Assembly (NCBI GenBank): GCA_030152985.1
Contig: JASLIE010000245.1
Coordinates: 1-10,572 of the forward strand
Direction: 5' to 3'
From: Bacillaceae bacterium
Lineage (GTDB): Bacteria > Bacillota > Bacilli > Bacillales > Amphibacillaceae
DNA length: 10,572 nt
Shown one piece after another: positions 1 to 6,135 of this stretch. Made by a program: the position numbers and the translations under genes. The first letter of the stretch is position 1. Each line of letters starts with the position of its first letter. The notes under the pieces were generated by a model. The model saw only the letters and a program-made list of their open reading frames with translations, did not search any database and was not told the origin of the DNA.

Positions 1-143
1 ATAAACGCTACCTTTCATTGTATGCTTAAAAACCGCGAAGAAAAAGTGAAAATAAAAGAAAAAAATATTTGTAAATAAAATATTAAAAATAATCAAAAAA
101 ACAATAAAACTCTACCTTTTAATAGACTTATTTACTCAGGTAG

Positions 144-175
144 TTGTTTTAAAATATACCATAATTTGATATTAT
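144..175 (+). promoter_or_regulatory. Candidate promoter of the restriction-arm operon
   Basis: An extended -10 element is visible: TG at 167-168, one base, then TATTAT at 170-175. The -35 region is weak: TTTTAA (147-152) gives a 17-base spacer, and TTGTTT (144-149) fits better by sequence but leaves 20 bases. The region upstream (about 40-117) is very rich in A, which could act as an UP element. The predicted start site lies just before the ribosome binding site, leaving a very short leader. This is a pattern-based prediction. No other plausible promoter for the first gene is seen. Confidence 0.45.
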
Positions 176-180
176 AGTAT
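156..180. repeat. Imperfect palindrome covering the -10 element, possible operator
   Basis: The arms ATACCATAAT (156-165) and ATTATAGTAT (171-180) are inverted repeats that match at 9 of 10 positions around the 5-base centre TTGAT. The right arm overlaps the candidate -10 hexamer, so a dimeric repressor bound here would block RNA polymerase. No regulator gene is present in the window. The region is so AT-rich that chance symmetry is a real alternative. Confidence 0.35.
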
Positions 181-190
181 TAATAATGTA

Positions 191-201
191 AAAGGGAGGG
201 G
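191..201 (+). promoter_or_regulatory. Ribosome binding site that fixes the TTG start
   Basis: The purine run AAAGGGAGGGG has its GGGAGG core at 194-199, seven bases before the TTG at 207. The only nearby in-frame ATG (186-188) is followed at once by TAA, so it cannot be the start. The strong site explains why a TTG start can work here. Confidence 0.75.
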
Positions 202-206
202 CTTTA

Positions 207-2405
207 TTGAATTTTCATAGCTTAACTGTTCGTTCGATTTATGATTCTTACTCTGTAGATATTTCTAAAGAATTTCATAAACCTCTTTTAGAAAGGACTG
301 TGTTATACAAAAGAGCAACTGGATATTTTACTTCAAAAGTTTTTTTAGAGGTATTTGAAGGAATTAAAGGGCTCATTAAAAATGAGGGCTATATTCAAAT
401 ATTGACCTCTCCTCAATTGTCAGAAGAGGATGTTAAATCTATTCGTAAAGGTTATGCATCGAGAAAAGAAATTATAGAACGTAATCTTTTATTTGAAGTT
501 ACAAAAGATGACTTGACACAAGAAGAAAAGGATTCTTTTGCATTATTATCAAGGTTAATTGCTTATGGAATCGTTGATGTTCGAATTGTTCATATAGAAG
601 ATGAGAAAAAAGGATTCGGGATTTATCATGAAAAAAATGCTATTGCGATTGATAAAGATGGAAATAAAATAGCATTTAGCGGGTCGATGAATGCAACTCA
701 AGCAGGTCATATTCATAACTATGAAACTATCGATGTTTACAGTTCTTTGAAAGGCGAGCACGAGAGGATAGAGCACCGAGAGAAATTGTTTGATGAATTA
801 TGGGAAAATAAACGAGAAGGTCTTTATATCGGAGGGTTACCTTCAAAAGTCGTAAAAGAAATGGAGAAGTATCCATTAGAGAAGTTGCCAGAGGAAGTTT
901 ATACACATCCGGCTTATATAGAGTGCCAGTCAGGTTTAGAAGTAGAGAAAAAACCAAAGGGGCCATTGCTTCCTGAAAGTGTAGAACTACGAGAGTATCA
1001 AAAAGAAGCAATAGAGCAGTGGGAGAAAGACGGTTATCGTGGCATTTTTTCTATGGCTACAGGAACTGGAAAAACTTTCACAGGGCTCGCAGCTGCAGCT
1101 CATTTATATGAGCAATTAGCACAAGAGCTAGCAATAATTATAGTTGTGCCTTATCAACATTTGGTGATGCAGTGGGTCGATGACATAAAAATATTTAATA
1201 TGGATCCTATCATAGGCTTTTCTACTTCGCCACAAAAGAATTGGGAAAATAATTTAAAGAGAGCAATCATGTTTTACAACTTAAATGATAGGAAGCCTAA
1301 TCATTTTTGTTTTGTTACTACTAATGCAACATTCGCATTAGAACGAGTACAAAAAGAATTACGAATGATATCGAAAGATTTATTAATTATTGTGGATGAA
1401 GCTCATAACTTAGGTTCAGAATCATTACAAAAAAAATTATTACCGAATGCAACATATAGGTTAGGGCTTTCCGCAACAATTGAGCGTCATGGAGATGAGG
1501 CTGGAACCGAGGCGCTTTTGCGTTACTTTGAAAATATATCTTTTGTATATACATTAGAACAGGCTATTCGAAATAATATGCTGACTCGATATTATTATTA
1601 TCCAGTCCTAGTTCACTTAACAGAAGAAGAGCTTGAAGAATATCGACAGCTTTCACATAAAATAGCGCGAGCAATTGTGAAAGATAAATATGGAAAAGTG
1701 AAATTTACAGAAAGCGCTAAGATGTTAATGATTAAACGTGCGCGTTTAGTAGCAGGGGCATCCAACAAAGTAAAAGCATTGAAAGATGAAATAGAAGAAT
1801 ATAAAAATGATTCGCATATTTTAGTCTATTGTGGTGCGACTACTGTGAACGACGTAGATTATGAAGAAGGTTCAGCCCCTTCGGAAGAGATCCGTCAAAT
1901 CGATGCCGTGTCGAATTTATTAGGAAACGAATTAAACATGAAAACGACAAAGTTTACATCGGAAGAAAATGCAGTAGAACGTAAAGAAATTTTAGAGCAA
2001 TTTGAAGCAGGAGATACATTACAAACATTGAGTGCGATTCGGTGCCTAGATGAAGGCGTTAATATCCCTAGTATTGAGCGTGTTTTTCTTTTAGCAAGTA
2101 GTACTAATCCGAAAGAGTATATTCAACGTCGTGGTCGTGTGTTGAGAAAATTTGAAGGGAAACGATATGCATATATTCATGACTTTATTACTTTACCGGT
2201 ACCTTTAGAAGAAGTTTACAATTATTCATATGAAGAGCTAAGAAGCATGCGATCATTAGTTGCTAAAGAGGTGACAAGAATGAAGGATTTTGCTCAGTTA
2301 GCTGAAAATTCATCTGTTGCTGATGGATTGATAGAAGAGTTATCCGACGCATTCTTGTTGTATGAGCTAATAAAGGATAGTGAGGAAGAGGAGGAATTAA
2401 TATGA
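207..2405 (+). CDS. PLD-like nuclease / DEAH-box superfamily 2 helicase fusion, PT-dependent restriction component
   Basis: This is a two-part protein of 732 residues starting with TTG. The N-terminal part carries a phospholipase-D-type nuclease signature: H141-x-K143 with D149, then GSMN at 159-162. The C-terminal part is a complete SF2 helicase: Q-motif-like LREYQKEAIEQW at 261-272, Walker A ATGTGKT 284-290, DEAH 397-400, SAT 422-424, motif V-like CLDEGVNIPSI 613-623 and motif VI QRRGRVLR 640-647. All key residues are present, so it should be an active ATPase. Proteins of this type are known as restriction enzymes of phosphorothioation systems, and SspFGH modules are reported to damage DNA lacking PT. 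It probably recognises or tracks on unmodified DNA and cuts it, which is inferred from its motifs and its position next to sspBCD. It is the first gene of the restriction operon and overlaps the next gene by ATGA. Which of the names SspF, SspG or SspH it corresponds to cannot be fixed from sequence alone. Confidence 0.88.
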   Translation: MNFHSLTVRSIYDSYSVDISKEFHKPLLERTVLYKRATGYFTSKVFLEVFEGIKGLIKNEGYIQILTSPQLSEEDVKSIRKGYASRKEIIERNLLFEVTKDDLTQEEKDSFALLSRLIAYGIVDVRIVHIEDEKKGFGIYHEKNAIAIDKDGNKIAFSGSMNATQAGHIHNYETIDVYSSLKGEHERIEHREKLFDELWENKREGLYIGGLPSKVVKEMEKYPLEKLPEEVYTHPAYIECQSGLEVEKKPKGPLLPESVELREYQKEAIEQWEKDGYRGIFSMATGTGKTFTGLAAAAHLYEQLAQELAIIIVVPYQHLVMQWVDDIKIFNMDPIIGFSTSPQKNWENNLKRAIMFYNLNDRKPNHFCFVTTNATFALERVQKELRMISKDLLIIVDEAHNLGSESLQKKLLPNATYRLGLSATIERHGDEAGTEALLRYFENISFVYTLEQAIRNNMLTRYYYYPVLVHLTEEELEEYRQLSHKIARAIVKDKYGKVKFTESAKMLMIKRARLVAGASNKVKALKDEIEEYKNDSHILVYCGATTVNDVDYEEGSAPSEEIRQIDAVSNLLGNELNMKTTKFTSEENAVERKEILEQFEAGDTLQTLSAIRCLDEGVNIPSIERVFLLASSTNPKEYIQRRGRVLRKFEGKRYAYIHDFITLPVPLEEVYNYSYEELRSMRSLVAKEVTRMKDFAQLAENSSVADGLIEELSDAFLLYELIKDSEEEEELI

Positions 2406-2590
2406 GCGAACAAAATTTAATTGTTGAAGGTTATGAAGATATTATTGTAGATCGTGTAAAACTCAACCGAATCCAATTTAAGATTATGGCATTAGAACAT
2501 AAAAATTTAAAGACTAAAGAATATACGAAGTCACAAATGATTACTGAAATTATGAAAATTATTAGTGAAGAAGTTAATAAAAACATTTAA
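2402..2590 (+). CDS. Small 62-aa protein of the PT restriction module, function unknown
   Basis: This is a real gene despite its size. Its ATG shares an ATGA with the helicase stop, an AGGAGG (2389-2394) lies seven bases upstream, and the next gene begins 12 bases after its stop. The product has no signal peptide, membrane segment or cysteine. It has a short acidic start followed by two likely helices, roughly residues 14-35 and 41-60, which suggests a small helical adaptor or subunit. RefSeq, as I recall, has a family named 'DNA modification system-associated small protein' that occurs in such loci. This protein may belong to it, but I cannot confirm that here. Translational coupling to the helicase points to a partner of the helicase or of the DndD-like ATPase, needed in matched amount. 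It has no recognisable catalytic motif. Confidence 0.8.
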   Translation: MSEQNLIVEGYEDIIVDRVKLNRIQFKIMALEHKNLKTKEYTKSQMITEIMKIISEEVNKNI

Positions 2591-2602
2591 AGGAGGAAAA
2601 AA

Positions 2603-4588
2603 ATGTTTATTAAGTCGTTAGAGATGAATAACTTTCGTCAGTTTAAAGGAAGACAACATATAGAGTTTTCAACCGATAAAGAACAGAACGTTACTTTATT
2701 GTTAGGAGATAATACGAGTGGGAAAACGACGATTTTACAAGCTTTTAGATGGTGTTTATTAAATAAAGCAAATTTTGATAAAGAATCAGATTTATTAAAT
2801 CATGTTGTACAAGAAGAGATGAAGGAAACGGGAGTTAGAGAAGAGAGTGTCCAAGTCACTTTAGAAATTCAACAAGGAGACATGCATTACATTATTACAA
2901 GAAGACGTACATATAACTTGTTAAATAAAGAAGTGAAGCCAGATAAAGCAGAATTACTCGTCCAATATAAAACGAAGGAAGGAAATTTAAAATCTTTCCG
3001 TCGAGGTGACGCTGAAAATAAATTAAAAGAACTATATCCAGAAGAATTAGTAGACTATTTCTTTTATGACTCGGAACGAGTACGTCGTATTGCAGAGCGT
3101 AGAGATATTACAAAGGCTGTTAGACAGTTACTAGGATTAACATTGTTAGAGAATATAAAAGAAAATATAGGAACAACCGGTCGTCAAGGAACAGTTTTAA
3201 ATCGTTTACGTTCACAACTATCTGTTGAGAGTGAAGAAGAGGCAGATGCAGCAAAAAGAGAAATCAAAAGAGCTCAAGAGAAATTAGATGAAATTGCAGA
3301 AAATAAAGAGCAGAAGATTGAAGAAATCGAAGAATATAGACGAAAGATTCAAGTGATTGAAAATAAATTAAGAACGATGGAATCAGGAATGGATATTCAG
3401 CATCGTAGAGATCAGGTGAATCAAGAGTTAAAAAGAGCTCGTCAAAAAGTAGAGAAAAACAAAGAGAGTTTTCAGCGAGCATTTAAAAAGTCACCGCATA
3501 CTTTCTTCATTTCAGCATTAAAAAGTCGTGTATTAGAACAATTAAAAGAAGCGAAGTTTGAAGATCATGGAATTAAAGACATGAATACTGATTCAATCGA
3601 TGCTCTCATTGCGCGAGGTATTTGCGTTTGTGGAACTGAAATTACAGAAGGTTCAGAAGCGGAAAAGAATTTAATGAAAGAGCGCAATAATTTACCGCCA
3701 GAATCTATATCGCTTATCGTTCAAAAATATCAAAACCAATTAAAGCATATGGGAAATATGGGTGAAGGATTTGTTGAGGATTTAACAAATTACTATAAGG
3801 AAATTGAACGTAGTAGCGAAGAAGTAGCAAATAAAGAAGTTGATTTAGAATATTTAGAGGAATCATTGTTAGAAAATAAAAAGACAATTGAATTAGAACA
3901 AAATAATAAGAATTATCAATATAAAGTCGAATTATTACAAGAAGATTTAAATCGTTTACATCAAGCGGAAGGCCGCTATCAAACGATTTTAGAGGAAAAT
4001 GAAAGAAAGTATGAAAAACTTACTTCTTCTAATGATAAAAACCAAGAAATTCGTGAAAGAATGGCTTATGCAGAAGCATTAAAACAACGAATTGAAGAAA
4101 GTTATGAGGAGAGAGAAAATAATTTAAGAGAAGAACTGGAAGAGAGTGTAAATAGCGCCTTCCAACAGATTTATCATGGGGATCGAAAAGTGAAGATCGA
4201 TGAAAAATATAACGTTGAACTATATACGACAACAGCTACTGGAGAAGAAATTATTACGGATCGTTCAGAAGGATTAGAAACAGTAACTAACTTCTCGTTT
4301 GTTTTAGGTTTAATTGATTTAGCGCAACGTAAGCAAGAAAAAGAGCCCGAGTTAGGTAGTGATACGTATCCACTCGTTCTAGATGCTCCTTTCTCTAATA
4401 CGGACCAAGTACACGTTGAACGAATTTCAAAAGTATTGCCAGGTATAGCGAATCAATTGATTTTAATCGTTATGGAGAAAGATTGGAATCACGCACGCGA
4501 TGTTATTGTCCCAAGGATTGGGCGTTCTTATCGATTAAATAAACAGTCTGAGATTCACACGATTATTGAAGAGGAGGAAGAAGTATGA
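2603..4588 (+). CDS. DndD-like SMC/Rad50-type coiled-coil ATPase
   Basis: This 661-residue protein has the split ATPase layout of the Rad50/SMC/DndD family. The N-terminal head begins with the typical IKSLEMNNFRQF stretch and Walker A GDNTSGKTT at 35-43. Long charged coiled coils follow, about 210-290 and 395-515. Between them lies a short cysteine pair CVCG (341-344) at the zinc-hook position. The C-terminal head has a degenerate ABC signature near SEGLET (555-560) and Walker B LVLDAPFSNTD (591-601). It resembles DndD, named for DNA sulfur modification, but here it sits in the putative restriction arm beside the nuclease-helicase rather than with a DndC/DndE set. It is therefore more likely an SspFGH-type effector ATPase that senses or clamps DNA ends or unmodified DNA. 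It has a strong ribosome binding site (AGGAGG 2591-2596, spacer 6). Its stop overlaps the next start by ATGA. The ATPase class is certain and the exact role is inferred. Confidence 0.87.
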   Translation: MFIKSLEMNNFRQFKGRQHIEFSTDKEQNVTLLLGDNTSGKTTILQAFRWCLLNKANFDKESDLLNHVVQEEMKETGVREESVQVTLEIQQGDMHYIITRRRTYNLLNKEVKPDKAELLVQYKTKEGNLKSFRRGDAENKLKELYPEELVDYFFYDSERVRRIAERRDITKAVRQLLGLTLLENIKENIGTTGRQGTVLNRLRSQLSVESEEEADAAKREIKRAQEKLDEIAENKEQKIEEIEEYRRKIQVIENKLRTMESGMDIQHRRDQVNQELKRARQKVEKNKESFQRAFKKSPHTFFISALKSRVLEQLKEAKFEDHGIKDMNTDSIDALIARGICVCGTEITEGSEAEKNLMKERNNLPPESISLIVQKYQNQLKHMGNMGEGFVEDLTNYYKEIERSSEEVANKEVDLEYLEESLLENKKTIELEQNNKNYQYKVELLQEDLNRLHQAEGRYQTILEENERKYEKLTSSNDKNQEIRERMAYAEALKQRIEESYEERENNLREELEESVNSAFQQIYHGDRKVKIDEKYNVELYTTTATGEEIITDRSEGLETVTNFSFVLGLIDLAQRKQEKEPELGSDTYPLVLDAPFSNTDQVHVERISKVLPGIANQLILIVMEKDWNHARDVIVPRIGRSYRLNKQSEIHTIIEEEEEV

Positions 4589-5166
4589 CATATAGTGGGA
4601 AATTGATCTTCCGTTCAGATATTACGATTATAGGAAAACATGCAGTGTACGTGACAGCATTAGTTGAAGACCATAAAATTTTTCGTCGTAACATTGATGT
4701 GTATATGTCAGCAGCTATTATAGGGTTTATCAACAATAAACAGGGATATGTTGACTACGGAGAAGAAAATCAATATGCAAAAGTACAAAGGAAAATTGCA
4801 ACTGAAGCATTAGTAGGAGAACAAGAAGATTTAACAACCATTTTTCGAACAATAATTTTTCTTCATAATCAATTAAATGTAGATGTAGATGAACGGGCCG
4901 ATTTAGCTTTTCGAGAAGATCAAAAAGAAGAGCTTATTGAAGGAACGAATGAAACAAGGCCTACGAAGAAACACGAAGAGAATATGGCGTTATTTCATGC
5001 TTATGCATTAGGAGGCATTGAAATTTTATATGAGGAAATTATTAGAGGCGCTGTTGAAGAAATTGACTATATTGCAAATACATTGAGGTATGTTCGAAGT
5101 TTCACTCAAGACTTCATGCTAGAAGAAAGTGAGGAAGTTGTTGAGTTGTTGATGAAAGAACTCTAA
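4585..5166 (+). CDS. 193-aa protein of unknown function, last gene of the restriction arm
   Basis: I do not recognise a firm family. The start is well supported: ATG overlaps the upstream stop (ATGA), with AGGAGG (4572-4577) seven bases before it. The N-terminal third looks like beta strands (residues 5-30), followed by a segment SAAIIGFINNKQG (42-54). This A-A-x-x-G-[FY] pattern recalls small dnd-associated proteins such as 'dnd system-associated protein 4', but the likeness comes from memory and is weak. The rest is mostly helical and acidic (residues 80-193), with no cysteine, no clear catalytic motif and no membrane segment. The tight coupling to the DndD-like ATPase suggests a binding partner of it, comparable to the third member of an SspFGH set. 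Its stop codon lies in the start of the operon terminator, so it closes the transcription unit. Confidence 0.8.
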   Translation: MTYSGKLIFRSDITIIGKHAVYVTALVEDHKIFRRNIDVYMSAAIIGFINNKQGYVDYGEENQYAKVQRKIATEALVGEQEDLTTIFRTIIFLHNQLNVDVDERADLAFREDQKEELIEGTNETRPTKKHEENMALFHAYALGGIEILYEEIIRGAVEEIDYIANTLRYVRSFTQDFMLEESEEVVELLMKEL

Positions 5167-5192
5167 AAAAAGAGGAATGTTCCTCTTTTTTT
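5165..5192 (+). terminator. Intrinsic terminator between the restriction and modification arms
   Basis: Two perfect 12-base arms (5165-5176 and 5181-5192) enclose the loop ATGT. The stem centre is AGAGGA/TCCTCT, and the outer seven pairs are A:T, so the 3' arm itself provides the run of seven T. The A of the preceding TAA stop begins the stem. Some readthrough into unit 2 is possible, because I see no convincing promoter in 5193-5247. Confidence 0.88.
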
Positions 5193-5247
5193 AGTGTCAG
5201 TTAGCAGTGGAAGGTCTATCCAATTCAAAGTATAGGAGGAATATGAG

Positions 5248-6135
5248 ATGGGATATAATCAACATCAGAGTTTTTACTTACGCGACCGTTGGTTAGGAAA
5301 AGCTTTGCGACAAATAGAGAAAGATACAAGTTTCTTTTTTAGAGATGATGCGTTTGAACGTGTTGGATTAGGTAAAAATATGGTGCAATCATTACGACAT
5401 TGGGTGAAAGCAACAAATGTTGTTGTAGAAAACAGTCGTGAGAAGAAACAAGAGTTCACTAATTTTGGAAAAGTGATTCGTGAATACGATGTTATGATTA
5501 AACATTTTGGAACCGCTGCGCTCTTACATTATATGATAACGAAAGAAGATGAACCTAGCACTGCTTGGTATTGGTTTTTCAATGAATATGAAGGGACGAA
5601 AACGACAAGGGAAGAATTATTTCACGATTTTGTACAGTGGGTTCAATCAAGAGAAACGCGTGTTGTTTCAGAGAATTCTTTAAAGAGAGACATCGATTGT
5701 CTTATAAACATGTATATCTCTGGAGGGAATAGTGATGATCCTGAAGAGGTAACGTTAAGTCCTTTGTATCGTTTAGGATTAGTTCGAGAGCAATATAATA
5801 CTGTTTATAAGGAAGAGTTAATATTACCTGAAGATTATGAGTCGCGTTTATTTTTACTATATGTACTCTTAGATTATGCTCAGAAAAACGAACAACAGGA
5901 GTTAAGCATAGAAGAAATTTTGAATGAGCCTGGATTGTTTGGAAAGCTATTTAACTTGACCCGTTCAACAATACTTCAGTTACTGGCAGAGTGGGAAGAA
6001 AGTGAATATGACATTGTGTTTCGTCGAACGAATAATTTAGATGTTGTTCGTTTACCTAATATTGATCCAAATGACTTTTTGAAAGAACAGTATGAGAAGT
6101 TGGAGGTTAAGATGAATGAACTTAAGCAATTTTAA
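5248..6135 (+). CDS. sspB: DUF4007 protein, SspB-like DNA nickase of the PT modification arm
   Basis: This 295-residue protein shows the DUF4007 pattern throughout: HQSFYLRDRWLGK (6-18), GLGKNMVQSLRHW (40-52), GTAALLHYMI (88-97), TAWYWFFNEY (105-114), SLKRDIDCLINMY (144-156) and LSPLYRLGLV (170-179). DUF4007 proteins encoded beside an ATPase and a PAPS-reductase-like protein correspond to SspB, reported as a nicking endonuclease that opens one strand so sulfur can be placed in a single strand. The catalytic residues cannot be assigned from this sequence alone. AGGAGG (5234-5239) lies eight bases before the chosen ATG. An ATG at 5243 is out of frame. It overlaps the start of the ATPase gene by 20 bases, so the two are translationally coupled. 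The name rests on domain plus context. The DUF4007 assignment is firmer than the nickase activity. Confidence 0.83.
   Translation: MGYNQHQSFYLRDRWLGKALRQIEKDTSFFFRDDAFERVGLGKNMVQSLRHWVKATNVVVENSREKKQEFTNFGKVIREYDVMIKHFGTAALLHYMITKEDEPSTAWYWFFNEYEGTKTTREELFHDFVQWVQSRETRVVSENSLKRDIDCLINMYISGGNSDDPEEVTLSPLYRLGLVREQYNTVYKEELILPEDYESRLFLLYVLLDYAQKNEQQELSIEEILNEPGLFGKLFNLTRSTILQLLAEWEESEYDIVFRRTNNLDVVRLPNIDPNDFLKEQYEKLEVKMNELKQF

Noticed and set aside
1..78. Open frame ending in TAA at 76-78, and a second short frame ending at 29, as a possible 3' end of an upstream gene; also a minus-strand ATG at 18-16 as a possible divergent start.
   Set aside because: All are too short to judge. The frames conflict with each other, and no ribosome binding site precedes the minus-strand ATG.
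555..1011. Two minus-strand open frames under the helicase gene (73 and 94 codons).
   Set aside because: They lie wholly inside a well-supported gene, lack ribosome binding sites and have no recognisable protein features.
3264..4232. Two minus-strand open frames under the DndD-like gene (72 and 67 codons).
   Set aside because: They are antisense to strongly biased coiled-coil codons, which produce leucine- and serine-rich shadow frames.
5196..5236. A promoter for sspB built from TTAGCA (5201-5206) and TATAGG (5231-5236).
   Set aside because: The spacer is 24 bases, too long for a sigma-A promoter, and TATAGG overlaps the ribosome binding site.
5180..5241. Possible pairing of TTCCTC in the terminator with GAGGAA next to the sspB start as a translational switch.
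   Set aside because: Only six base pairs, and the strand is already used in a far more stable hairpin.
5274..5459. Minus-strand open frame of 61 codons inside the DUF4007 gene.
   Set aside because: The overlapping + strand reading matches DUF4007 motifs and the antisense frame has no start signal.
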